A stretch of 64,000 bases of DNA from Lewinella sp. 4G2 (GTDB lineage Bacteria; Bacteroidota; Bacteroidia; Chitinophagales; Saprospiraceae), in the NCBI RefSeq assembly GCF_001625015.1, contig NZ_LVWJ02000014.1, positions 2,666,001-2,730,000 of the forward strand, read 5' to 3'. Below are positions 27,659-35,536 of the stretch, in pieces. The first letter of the stretch is position 1; each line of letters opens with the position of its first letter. The notes beneath the pieces were generated by a model that saw only the letters and a program-made list of their open reading frames with translations, made no database searches and was not told the origin of the DNA. A program made the position numbers and the translations under genes.

Positions 27659-28720
27659 CTAGGACAGGATCTCCCGTGCTAAAGCCTTCGCGCTACGTGC
27701 CGCCCCGTCCATATAGCCCGGATATTGATTAGCCGTTTCACTACCGCCGATCAGCAGCCGACCATCCCACTGCGGTTGGCGAAAAATGGCCACACCATTA
27801 TTCTGGTGGGGAGCTACGTAGTCGGAGTAGAGGAGGAAAGTGAAGGGCTCCTCCCGCCACACGGTATCGTGGTATTCGGTATAGGTATCCACTACCGGCC
27901 CGTAGTAAGACCGAAGTTGGTCCAGGACTAAACTTTTTCGTTCAGCCTGAGGGAGCGCGTGGTAGCGCCCGTCAATGAAACCCTTCAGCGCGTACCCCGA
28001 CTGTGGGTGGGCGGAGTGATCGTAAAGTTCCGTCACCGGTCCTGCGTTACTGAAAACAGTACCGCCGGGCTGGCCTTCCGCCAACCAAAAGGGAGTAGCG
28101 TACCGAATACCTACTTTGATGGACTCCCCCATCCAGGTGTGCGTCCGGTTGGCTGTTGTGAGGAGATCATCACTTAGCGCGGGATTGAATTTAATGCTGT
28201 TGATCAGCAGGTAGGGTGGGAGGGTGGTCACTACCCATTGGGCGAGGTACGTCCCTTGGTTGGTAACTACACTCACACCGTTTGCTTGCTTCTCAATACT
28301 CCTGACGGGTTCGCCGTAGCGCACACTGGAACTCACCCGTTTTGCAAGGGTATCAATTAGGTGCCCCGAACCGCCTCCGATGCGGTAGCTGGGATCATCG
28401 TTTGCGGGTAGCCTTACGATTTGCGCCGGTGCCTGAGCATCGAGTTGGTAGATGGCGGTGGGGCCGGTACGTTGTTCAAAGCTTTGGATGTCTAGCTCCT
28501 GTAGTAGCTGAACCAGCCCACTGTGTTTCTTTCCAAACCAGGTGGCGCCCATTTCCAAGCCAGCTCCGTTCTCGTCCCGGAGGGTGCGGATCCGGCCACC
28601 GGGCGCGGGCCTTGCTTCGAGGGTTAGTACGGATTTTCCTGCCTCAATCAATAGTTTGGTCAGGTAGAGGCCGGTCAGTCCAGCACCGACGACGATCACG
28701 TCAAAACTTGGTTGCTTCAT
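27659..28720 (-). CDS. Flavin-containing amine oxidase family protein
   Basis: 353 residues with the FAD dinucleotide fold at the start (VIVVGAGLTGLYLTKLL), the GGRIRTL motif, GATWFG and a C-terminal FAD-contact region (GRLLIGGSETANQYPGYMDGA). It fits the monoamine oxidase superfamily, shorter than typical members (about 450), so some substrate-domain segments are reduced. The substrate is unknown. The gene lies exactly between the two arms of a 25-bp inverted repeat and separates lolD from hemC, which invites the idea that it moved in as a cassette. Confidence 0.85.
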   Translation of the reverse strand: MKQPSFDVIVVGAGLTGLYLTKLLIEAGKSVLTLEARPAPGGRIRTLRDENGAGLEMGATWFGKKHSGLVQLLQELDIQSFEQRTGPTAIYQLDAQAPAQIVRLPANDDPSYRIGGGSGHLIDTLAKRVSSSVRYGEPVRSIEKQANGVSVVTNQGTYLAQWVVTTLPPYLLINSIKFNPALSDDLLTTANRTHTWMGESIKVGIRYATPFWLAEGQPGGTVFSNAGPVTELYDHSAHPQSGYALKGFIDGRYHALPQAERKSLVLDQLRSYYGPVVDTYTEYHDTVWREEPFTFLLYSDYVAPHQNNGVAIFRQPQWDGRLLIGGSETANQYPGYMDGAARSAKALAREILS

Positions 28721-28797
28721 TAGCGTGAGGACAAGTCGACCGGGCGTAAAGATTTGTTAGAAGCGGACGCTTCGTCCCCTTTATTCCCAATTTATTC

Positions 28798-28822
28798 GCA
28801 CCTGCGGCAGCGCCACCTAGTA
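28798..28822 (+). repeat. Right arm of 25-bp inverted repeat containing a 17-bp repeat copy
   Basis: A perfect match to the left arm at 27597-27621. The core 28798-28814 is the T form on the plus strand, extended by ACCTAGTA. It lies upstream of the FAD oxidase gene and downstream of hemC. Confidence 0.92.
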
Positions 28823-28856
28823 AGGATAACAATGAGTTAGAGTGTACTGGTTAGAT

Positions 28857-29753
28857 TCAATCTGCACGCAGCATCTCTACGACCTCTTCCGCGAGGCCCG
28901 CGCGGGTGCTGCGGCTGATTTGGACGCGTTTAACCGGCGCATCGGCGGCCTTGGCGAAAGCGGCCCACACGTGGTAGTTGCCGAGTTGGTCTTGCTCGCA
29001 ATAGACGCCGAGTGGGAGGGAGCAGCCACCCTCCAACATGTTGAGGACGGAGCGCTCAACGTTGGTACATTCTCCAACCGTGACGTGGTGGAGCGGGGCC
29101 AGGAGTTTTCTGGTTTTCAGGTCTTCCTTGCGGGTCTGGATGGCCATGACACCCTGCCCGGGGGCAGGGACGAACTCCCGCGGATTTGGGCGGATGACGA
29201 CCATATCGGAAAGGTCCAATTCGAGGCGTTCCAGACCCGCAGCGGCGAGCATGACGGCGTCGAGTTCGCCGGTGCGCGCCTTCTCGAGACGGGTGGGTAC
29301 GTTGCCCCGAATATCAACCGGAACGAGACCGGGGTGGAGATCAATCAACTGGGCTTTGCGACGATTGGAACTGGTACCGATTGTAGCGCCATCGGCAAGT
29401 TGAAAGGGTTTGCCCGGCACGGCCTTGGCCTTGTTGACGATGATGACGTCATTAACGCTGGCCCGGTAGGAAAGGGCCGCAAAAGTGAGGCCTTCCACAT
29501 GGTCCGTCGGCATATCCTTCAGGCTGTGGACAGCCAGGTCCACGGTTCCGTCGAGTAACTTGTCTTCGATCTCTTTGGTGAAAAAGCCTTTGCCCTCCAA
29601 CTTGTCGAAACCGAGGTGTTGGACCCGATCTCCCTGAGTTTTGATGATGTTCAACTCGGATTCAATGCCCAATTCCTTGAGTTGGTCCTGGACGAAATGG
29701 GCCTGCCAGAGGGCAAGGCGGGAGCCGCGGGTTCCGATGATCATAGTATGCAC
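28857..29753 (-). CDS. hemC: Porphobilinogen deaminase (hydroxymethylbilane synthase)
   Basis: Condenses four porphobilinogens into hydroxymethylbilane in heme synthesis. 298 residues with IGTRGSRLALWQ, the DLAVHSLKDMP motif with its catalytic Asp region, GTSSNRRKAQL and the dipyrromethane-carrying Cys in EGGCSLPLG near residue 243. The start may be the second Met (MIIGTRGS, three codons in). It follows asnS on the same strand with a 54-base gap. Other heme genes are not in the window. Confidence 0.95.
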   Translation of the reverse strand: MHTMIIGTRGSRLALWQAHFVQDQLKELGIESELNIIKTQGDRVQHLGFDKLEGKGFFTKEIEDKLLDGTVDLAVHSLKDMPTDHVEGLTFAALSYRASVNDVIIVNKAKAVPGKPFQLADGATIGTSSNRRKAQLIDLHPGLVPVDIRGNVPTRLEKARTGELDAVMLAAAGLERLELDLSDMVVIRPNPREFVPAPGQGVMAIQTRKEDLKTRKLLAPLHHVTVGECTNVERSVLNMLEGGCSLPLGVYCEQDQLGNYHVWAAFAKAADAPVKRVQISRSTRAGLAEEVVEMLRAD

Positions 29754-29807
29754 TGCTGTAAGGGTAAAGAATGGGAGGGCCGCCCGGGTAGGGCCGGGTA
29801 AGAACGG

Positions 29808-31241
29808 CTAAAATTCGGCCGTCTTCGGGGCGCGTGGGAAAGGAATCACGTCGCGAATGTTGCCCATACCCGTGATGTACAGAACCATTCGTTCGAAGCC
29901 GAGGCCGAAACCGGCGTGGGGGCAACCGCCGAAGGTGCGCAATTGCAGGTACCAGCTTAACTCATCTTCGTGGACGTCCATTTCCTTCATCCGGCGGCGG
30001 AGCACGTCTTCGCGCTCTTCCCGCTGGGAGCCACCGACGACCTCGCCGATGTAGGGGAAGAGAATGTCCATGGCGGCGACGGTTTTCTCGTCGTCGTTGA
30101 GGCGCATGTAGAAAGCCTTGAAGCCCTTCGGGTAATCGCGGACGATGACCGGCTTTTTGAAGTGCTTTTCCACGAGCCAGCGTTCGTGTTCGGCCTGGAG
30201 ATCGGTACCCCATTCGACGGGGAACTCAAACTTCTTTTTCTTGTACGGCTTACTGCGCTGGATGAGGTTGATCGCCTCCGTGTAGGTGATGCGAGCGAAG
30301 TCGTCCTTGACGGTGAACTCCAGCATTTCGATGAGGCCCATTGGGCGGCGGAGCTCGGCCTTCATGTTCTTCTCGGCCTGCTTGATGCGGGCGTCAAGGA
30401 ATTCAAGGTCGGCCCGGTAGTGCTCCAGGCAGTAGTTGATGAGGTACTTAAGGAAGTCCTCGGCCAGGTCCATGTCGTTATCGATATCGGCGAAGGCGAT
30501 CTCTGGCTCGATCATCCAAAATTCCGAGAGGTGGCGCGTGGTGTGGCTATTCTCCGCCCGGAAGGTGGGGCCGAAGGTGTAGACTTTACCCATGGCCAGT
30601 GCACCGATCTCCGCCTGAAGCTGGCCGGAAACGGTGAGGTGGGTACCCTTGCCGAAGAAGTCCTGGCTGTAGTCCACGGCGCCTTCTTCCGTCCGTGGAG
30701 GATCGTTCGGGTCCAGGGTGGTTACGCGAAACATTTCTCCCGCTCCTTCGGCGTCGTTGCCTGTAATAATGGGAGTGTGGAGGTAGTAAAAGTTCCGGTC
30801 GTTGAAGTACTTGTTGACGGCAAATGCGACGGCGTGGCGCAGCCGAAAGACGGCACTCATCGTGTTCGTCCGCATCCGGAACTGGGCGTTCTCCCGGAGG
30901 AATTCCATCGTCTGGCTCTTCGCCTGGAGGGGGTAGGTGCTGAGGTCGGTCTTGCCGAAGATCTCAATCTTTTCCGCGGACACCTCTACGGATTGGCCGC
31001 TGCCCTGGCTCTCCACCAAGGTGCCGGTGACGCCCACGCAGGCGTGAAAACCGATGGCGCGTACCGTCTCTTCGTCAAACTTTTCACCGTCCACAACGAC
31101 CTGCAAGGTCTCCGGCCCGGACCCGTCGCCGAGGACCATAAACCGGTTCCCCCGCCACGCCCGTACCCACCCCATTACGGTGACGGTTTCTCCAATCGTA
31201 GGGGCTGCGAGCAAGGTTTTGATTTCTTGGCGGTGGATCAT
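29808..31241 (-). CDS. asnS: Asparagine--tRNA ligase
   Basis: A class II synthetase of 477 residues. An N-terminal OB-fold anticodon domain (about 1-115, VTVMGWVRAWRGNRFM) is followed by the catalytic core with motif 2 (TFRAENSHTTRHLSEFWMIEPE) and motif 3 (GFGLGFERMVLYITG). It ends IPFPRAP as usual. The short insertion after TTLDPNDP, before YSQDFFGKGTHLTVSGQ, is typical of Bacteroidota AsnRS. The gene borders the REP/transposase locus upstream. Confidence 0.96.
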   Translation of the reverse strand: MIHRQEIKTLLAAPTIGETVTVMGWVRAWRGNRFMVLGDGSGPETLQVVVDGEKFDEETVRAIGFHACVGVTGTLVESQGSGQSVEVSAEKIEIFGKTDLSTYPLQAKSQTMEFLRENAQFRMRTNTMSAVFRLRHAVAFAVNKYFNDRNFYYLHTPIITGNDAEGAGEMFRVTTLDPNDPPRTEEGAVDYSQDFFGKGTHLTVSGQLQAEIGALAMGKVYTFGPTFRAENSHTTRHLSEFWMIEPEIAFADIDNDMDLAEDFLKYLINYCLEHYRADLEFLDARIKQAEKNMKAELRRPMGLIEMLEFTVKDDFARITYTEAINLIQRSKPYKKKKFEFPVEWGTDLQAEHERWLVEKHFKKPVIVRDYPKGFKAFYMRLNDDEKTVAAMDILFPYIGEVVGGSQREEREDVLRRRMKEMDVHEDELSWYLQLRTFGGCPHAGFGLGFERMVLYITGMGNIRDVIPFPRAPKTAEF

Positions 31242-31250
31242 TTTGGGGGA

Positions 31251-31510
31251 GATTAACGATTAGTTTGGGTCGTTAGGCGTCTCGCGAGATATAACGGATT
31301 TCTAGGGTAATTCGCCGATCGATGAGGTGAACGAATAGGTAGGGTCGTTCGGCGTGCGGCAAGATTAACGAATAGTTAGGGTCGTTCGGCGTCTCGCGAG
31401 ATATAACGGATTTCTAGGGTAATTCGCCGATCGATGAGTTGAACGAATAGGTAGGGTCGTTCGGCGTGCGGCAAGATTAACGAATAGTTAGGGTCGTTCG
31501 ACGTGTGGAA
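31251..31510. repeat. 112-bp tandem repeat array left of the transposase
   Basis: Two units of 112 bp (about 31251-31362 and 31363-31474) and a partial third. The landmark CTCGCGAGAT occurs at 31281 and 31393. Each unit contains two versions of a shorter motif, roughly AACGAATAGKTAGGGTCG followed by TTCGGCG. The array begins 10 bases past the asnS start codon and runs into the left hairpin end of the transposase element. Confidence 0.9.
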
Positions 31511-31515
31511 AGATT

Positions 31516-31585
31516 AACGAAAACCTAGGGTCGTTCGGCCTGCGGCCTCCTTGACCCTAGGCTAACTTGCTTCTCCCTCCGGGAG
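31516..31585 (+). mobile_element. Left structured end of the REP-transposase element
   Basis: A 70-bp segment about 84% identical to the reverse complement of 32176-32247. It has three stems: CCTAGGGTC/GACCCTAGG (31524-31532, 31553-31561) enclosing GGCC-TGC-GGCC (31537-31547), then CTCCC-TCC-GGGAG (31573-31585). The differences from the right end are largely compensatory. Confidence 0.88.
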
Positions 31586-31610
31586 AATGAGGCTTTGAAA
31601 AGTTGTAATT

Positions 31611-31642
31611 TTGTAAAATGTCATACTTTTTGTTTATTTTTG
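31611..31642 (+). promoter_or_regulatory. Promoter of the REP-associated transposase
   Basis: TTG at 31611-31613 and TATTTTTG at 31635-31642 with a 21-base spacer match the Bacteroidota -33/-7 pattern. The ATG is at 31683, about 40 bases downstream. The segment is AT-rich. Confidence 0.55.
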
Positions 31643-31682
31643 TGGTGATACAGCAGCATAGAGATTTTATAACATACTTTCA

Positions 31683-32162
31683 ATGGCCCAGTCATTTGCA
31701 CGCGTAGTGCTACACACGACCTTTTCAACTAAGTACCGAGAGAAATCAATTTCACCACTCGTGGAAGAGAGACTTTTAAAATACATGCGTAAAACGTTGA
31801 TGAATCTGGGATCCGACGTCATCGAAATCAATTCGGCGTTAGACCACGTGCATATTGTTCATACGTTGCCTCGGACAATTTCAATCTCGGATCTTCTTAG
31901 ACAATTGAAAGGGCATTCGAGCGCCTTTCTCTCTAAAGAATTTCCGGATACACACGAAGAGTTTGCTTGGCAAACGGGCTTTGCTACCTTTTCGGCGGAT
32001 TACCGTTTCTTGGACGATTTGATTGCCTACGTACGCAATCAAAAAAGCCATCATCGGGTACGAACTTTCATCGAAGAGTACGGTAAACTGCTAACTAATT
32101 GGGGGTTCACTTTTAATCCTAAGTATGTTTTTCCATCCCGTCGAACTGACCACCGCGCCTGA
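31683..32162 (+). CDS. REP-associated tyrosine transposase (IS200-like TnpA/RAYT)
   Basis: A 159-residue Y1 HUH single-strand transposase. The metal-binding pair is in DHVHIVHTLP (His-x-His) and the nucleophile is in LIAYVRNQKSHH (Tyr). The pattern TGFATFSADYRFLDDL before the Tyr and LLTNWGFTFNPKYVF near the end are standard for the family. It is intact. No tnpB partner is present. It sits between two matching hairpin ends and two tandem arrays, the arrangement of RAYT genes with their REP/BIME sequences, which they are thought to spread as single-stranded hairpins. Codon use looks somewhat more AT-rich than neighbouring genes. Confidence 0.9.
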   Translation: MAQSFARVVLHTTFSTKYREKSISPLVEERLLKYMRKTLMNLGSDVIEINSALDHVHIVHTLPRTISISDLLRQLKGHSSAFLSKEFPDTHEEFAWQTGFATFSADYRFLDDLIAYVRNQKSHHRVRTFIEEYGKLLTNWGFTFNPKYVFPSRRTDHRA

Positions 32163-32175
32163 TCTGTCAGAATAA

Positions 32176-32247
32176 CTGTCCCGGAGGGACAGGCAGGTTA
32201 GCCCGGGGTCAAGGAGACCGAAGGTCGAACGACCCCGGGTTTTCGTT
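32176..32247 (-). mobile_element. Right structured end of the REP-transposase element
   Basis: The inverted counterpart of the left end. Its stems are GTCCC-GGA-GGGAC (32178-32190), CCCGGGGTC/GACCCCGGG (32202-32210, 32231-32239) and an inner GACC-GAA-GGTC (32216-32226). It continues directly into the 57-bp array, sharing the AACGACCCCGGGTTTTCGTT block. Confidence 0.88.
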
Positions 32248-32490
32248 GATTACCCCGGGAATTTGATCCATTCATCAAATTCCAAACGACCCCGGGTTTT
32301 CGTTAATTACCCCGAGAATTTGATCCATTCACCAAATTCCAAACGACCCCGGGTTTTCGTTAATTACCACGGGAATTTGATCCATTCACCAAATTCCAAA
32401 CGACCCCGGGTTTTCGTTAATTACCCCGGGAATTTGATCCATTCACCAAATTTGTAAACGCCCCCGAGTTTTCGTTGATTACCCCGAATG
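32227..32490. repeat. 57-bp tandem repeat array right of the transposase
   Basis: About 4.5 units with exact 57-base spacing: GACCCCGGG at 32231, 32288, 32345, 32402, and a diverged fifth at 32460. Each unit has a palindromic block AACGACCCCGGGTTTTCGTT and a small hairpin AATTTG/CAAATT. All units are almost identical, so there are no spacers and it is not a CRISPR. It fills most of the gap between the transposase and the nuclease gene. Confidence 0.93.
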
Positions 32491-32515
32491 CTCATTAACT
32501 ACCTCAAAGAATTAC

Positions 32516-33931
32516 CTAAACCAACCCCTTCCGCCGCCCCGAAGCCAAATCCACCATCCGGCCACCATTACGCGAAACGTGGTATTGAATGATCCGCGCC
32601 GTATCCGGGTGGGTGGGGAAGCACTTCACACTATCCACGATGGAGTCGATGTTGTGGGCCTCGTCCTTGCTCACGTAGGTGAAGCCCTGGTATTTACCAT
32701 CCTTCACCAGGATGGCGGCCTCTTCGTCGTGGGTACGGCCGCGGTCGAACAATAGGAAGTCGTAGTCAAATACGTTGCGGAGGTGAAGGCGGGCGGCTTC
32801 GGCCCGTTCGTTGTAGGCCGCTGAATCTTCCTGGCCGACGCAGGCACCTTTACACTGCTTGAGGTGGAAGTAAAAACAGGCGGATGTCCCCGTACTCAGT
32901 TTGGTGTGGATGCCGCAGAGGTCCAAATGTTTGCGGACAAAGTTCAGCCGGCCTTTCGCGCGGGAGAGGGTGGGGAACTCACTGATGACGTCTTCCTCTT
33001 TACGGACCTGAGCGGTATTCTTCACGATGTCGAAACAGCGGTATCCATCCTTACTCACTTTGGAGATGATGGCGTAAGGGAATTTCGTCCGCCGGGCAGC
33101 CCTATTGATGGTAGGCTGGAGCCGTTTGATCTCCTCGCTTTCGTGGAGGAGGGCCACGAGTTCGGAGCCCGTCAGTTCGTAGGTGATGTCCGCCACCTGC
33201 TTGGCGATCATCTTGCCTTTCGCCGTCCGGTCGTTGAAGTGCTGGGCGGCCCGGCTACGGATATTTTTACTTTTACCCACGTAGATCACCCGCCCCGTCG
33301 TGTCGTGGAAGTAGTAGACGCCACACTGGTCCGGCAGCTCGGTGATCTGCTCCAGTTTGATGTTGTCGGGCAGCTTCGTCGCGCTGATGCCGTGGTTGAC
33401 GATCGACTTGATCTCCGCATCGGAGTTTGGCCCGATCAAGTTCATTTTCAGCAACTCCGTCGTGGCCATCGCGTCGGCGAAGGCCCGGTGGTGATTGTCG
33501 AGGCGGATGCCGAAGTGTTTGGTCAGATTACCCAGGCTGTAGCTGCGGAGGCCTGGGTAGGTCTTCCGCGTCAGCCGCACGGTGCAGAGTTGCTTGCGCA
33601 TGTAGGTGAAGCCCAGCCGCCGGAACTCCTCCCGGATGAAGTCGTAATCAAACCGGCTATTATGGGCCACGAAGATTCGGCCCTCGGTAATTTCGACGAT
33701 CTTTTTAGCGACCTCACAAAATTTTGGGGCACTGGCTACCATTTCCATGGTGATGCCCGTTAGCTCAGTAATGCCCGCCGGAATACGCCGCTCCGGGTTC
33801 ACCAGCGTTTGGTAGGTATCAATTACCTTTTCACCGTCAAATATGACGATGCCTACCTCGGTCACGCGGTCGCGGCTGGCACGGCCGCCCGTCGTTTCCA
33901 CGTCGATAATGGCGTATTCCTTCTTTTTCAT
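32516..33931 (-). CDS. DnaQ-like 3'-5' exonuclease fused to GIY-YIG nuclease domain
   Basis: 471 residues from the ATG at 33931 (MKKKEYAIIDVETTGG), chosen because the exonuclease fold begins there. Residues 1-165 form a DEDDh exonuclease: DVETTGG, HNSRFDYDF and HRAFADA supply the acidic residues and His. Residues from about 205 form a UvrC-type GIY-YIG domain (CGVYYFHDTTGRVIYVGKSKNIRSR), followed by a Cys-containing C-terminal region. DnaQ/UvrC-N fusions (Cho-like) are known in several phyla and act in excision repair or as DNA polymerase III epsilon-like proteins; the exact role is unclear. Confidence 0.88.
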   Translation of the reverse strand: MKKKEYAIIDVETTGGRASRDRVTEVGIVIFDGEKVIDTYQTLVNPERRIPAGITELTGITMEMVASAPKFCEVAKKIVEITEGRIFVAHNSRFDYDFIREEFRRLGFTYMRKQLCTVRLTRKTYPGLRSYSLGNLTKHFGIRLDNHHRAFADAMATTELLKMNLIGPNSDAEIKSIVNHGISATKLPDNIKLEQITELPDQCGVYYFHDTTGRVIYVGKSKNIRSRAAQHFNDRTAKGKMIAKQVADITYELTGSELVALLHESEEIKRLQPTINRAARRTKFPYAIISKVSKDGYRCFDIVKNTAQVRKEEDVISEFPTLSRAKGRLNFVRKHLDLCGIHTKLSTGTSACFYFHLKQCKGACVGQEDSAAYNERAEAARLHLRNVFDYDFLLFDRGRTHDEEAAILVKDGKYQGFTYVSKDEAHNIDSIVDSVKCFPTHPDTARIIQYHVSRNGGRMVDLASGRRKGLV

Positions 33932-34008
33932 ACCTCTTTGAGCGAAAGCACTGAGCGGGGACAAAACTACCTTCCCGACGGCGCTGAATAATGCACTAAT
34001 CTATATCC

Positions 34009-35274
34009 ATGGGCAAAGTAACAATAATTTTGTGTCTATTCTTATCGTTTGCCGCAAATTGTAGCAATACCGTGCCGGCGTCAAAAGATACCGGGGCGCT
34101 GCCGCAGGTGCAAGGTAATGGACCGAGTACGCAAATTGGTAACAATGAGCTTCCGGACCCAACTCCCGTCGCCCACCCGTCAGCATTAGACTTTGATCGC
34201 TATCTGCCCCTCCTGACGGGTAAGCGCGTCGGCCTCGTCGTCAACCAAACCTCGACGGTGGGCAACGACCACCTCGTCGACGCCCTCCTGGCCCGGGAAG
34301 TGGACGTCAACATCATCTTCGCCCCCGAACACGGATTCCGGGGCGAAGCGGATGCCGGGGCCACCATCAAGGACGGGCTGGACGTGGCCACCAACCTACC
34401 CATCCGCTCTCTCTACGGCAAAAACAAGAAACCCTCCGCCGCGGACCTGGCAAACGTGGACGTGATCGTCTTTGATATTCAGGACGTCGGCGCCCGCTTC
34501 TATACCTATATATCTACGTTACTCTACGTGATGGAATCGGCCGCCCGCTACGGGAAGGAGGTGATCGTACTCGACCGGCCCAATCCCAATGGTCTACTGG
34601 TGGACGGGCCCATCCTCGATCCCGAATTTTCTTCCTTCGTTGGCGTGGCACCCATCCCCGTAGCCCACGGGCTGACGGTGGGGGAGTTCGCGCTGATGGC
34701 TAACGGCGAAGGCTGGATGGGGGAGGGCCTGCGGGCATCTCTGACGGTTATTCCCATGCTGAATTACGACCACGCCCAGACCTACGAACTCCCCATTGCG
34801 CCCAGCCCCAATCTGCCGAATCAGCGTAGCATTTACCTCTATCCCCACCTCTGCTTTTTTGAGGGGACGGCCCTCAGCGTTGGCCGGGGAACGTTGAAGC
34901 AATTCCAGGTCTACGGCCACCCCAACCTGACTTACGGAGACATCCGCTTCACGCCGACGCCAGGACCGGGCAGCAGCAATCCTAAATTGAAGGGTCAACT
35001 CAGCCGGGGGGAGGACCTGAGCACAATCCCTACCGAGCAACTGGCGGGGCTGACCCAGCTTAACCTTAATTACCTCATCCGCGCCCACGCCGACCTGGAA
35101 TCCCAGGGTATCACCTTTTTCACCCGTCCGGATTTCTTTGATTTACTGGCCGGTACGGATCAATTGAGGTTGGCGATCAGCAACGGACAGACGGAACAAC
35201 AAATCCGCTCGGCTTGGTCCGATGATTTGAGGGCGTTCCGGGAGCTGCGGAGCCGGTACCTTTTGTACCCTTAA
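34009..35274 (+). CDS. DUF1343/NamZ-type exo-N-acetylmuramidase lipoprotein
   Basis: 421 residues with a lipoprotein-like signal (IILCLFLSFAANCSN). The DUF1343 core follows: GKRVGLVVNQTS, FAPEHGFRGEADAG, VDVIVFDIQDVGARFYTYISTL, LDRPNPNG and an FFEGT motif. Members were shown to be exo-beta-N-acetylmuramidases (NamZ, GH171) releasing MurNAc from peptidoglycan fragments, so this protein likely recycles cell-wall sugars in the periplasm. Codons about 28-34 are a copy of the 17-bp repeat, read in an unusual frame (ALPQV). A second, oppositely oriented copy lies 4 bases after the stop. Confidence 0.88.
   Translation: MGKVTIILCLFLSFAANCSNTVPASKDTGALPQVQGNGPSTQIGNNELPDPTPVAHPSALDFDRYLPLLTGKRVGLVVNQTSTVGNDHLVDALLAREVDVNIIFAPEHGFRGEADAGATIKDGLDVATNLPIRSLYGKNKKPSAADLANVDVIVFDIQDVGARFYTYISTLLYVMESAARYGKEVIVLDRPNPNGLLVDGPILDPEFSSFVGVAPIPVAHGLTVGEFALMANGEGWMGEGLRASLTVIPMLNYDHAQTYELPIAPSPNLPNQRSIYLYPHLCFFEGTALSVGRGTLKQFQVYGHPNLTYGDIRFTPTPGPGSSNPKLKGQLSRGEDLSTIPTEQLAGLTQLNLNYLIRAHADLESQGITFFTRPDFFDLLAGTDQLRLAISNGQTEQQIRSAWSDDLRAFRELRSRYLLYP
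34095..34111 (-). repeat. 17-bp dispersed repeat copy inside the NamZ-like gene
   Basis: The plus strand is GGCGCTGCCGCAGGTGC (T form in minus orientation). It is translated in the third frame as part of G-ALPQV-Q, in the low-complexity linker after the signal peptide. Confidence 0.9.
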
Positions 35275-35278
35275 TATG

Positions 35279-35295
35279 GCACCTGCGGCAGCGCC
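35279..35295 (+). repeat. 17-bp dispersed repeat copy after the NamZ-like gene
   Basis: GCACCTGCGGCAGCGCC, T form on the plus strand, starting 4 bases past the stop. With 34095-34111 it makes an inverted pair spanning the gene, though without further flank identity. Confidence 0.9.
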
Positions 35296-35536
35296 GAATT
35301 GGGAGCGTTGATACCACTATGTTGGCTAATCACCGAAGTTGTTTTCGGGAAGAAGGCAAGGAAGGCAAAGAGGAATAGGAAGCGCGGCTGCTACGCGTCT
35401 TTCTATGTGACACTTATTTGTTTCGCAAAGAAGTTTAGGACGGAAGAGAAGGATAAGAAGGACGCCGCTTATCTGTCTACCTCCACCCTGTATATTTCAT
35501 GTTTTTACGCTTTCGCATCACAGCTAGAGTAATGCT

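Noticed and set aside
31683-32162. IS200/IS605 with a lost tnpB (OMEGA-type RNA-guided nuclease)
   Set aside because: No TnpB fragment or guide-RNA-like 3' region was seen; the protein type and flanking hairpins fit a REP-associated transposase instead.
32263-32457. 64-codon plus-strand frame with 19-residue repeats
   Set aside because: 57 bases is 19 codons, so any frame open in one unit stays open. There is no ribosome site and no recognisable domain; the DNA palindromes explain the repeat.
32227-32490. Possible CRISPR array
   Set aside because: Units are 57 bases and nearly identical throughout with no unique spacers, and no cas genes are nearby.
35299-35532. 77-codon basic frame after the NamZ-like gene
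   Set aside because: Lys/Arg/Cys-rich translation, no domain, no ribosome site, and the region resembles other purine-rich gaps in the window.
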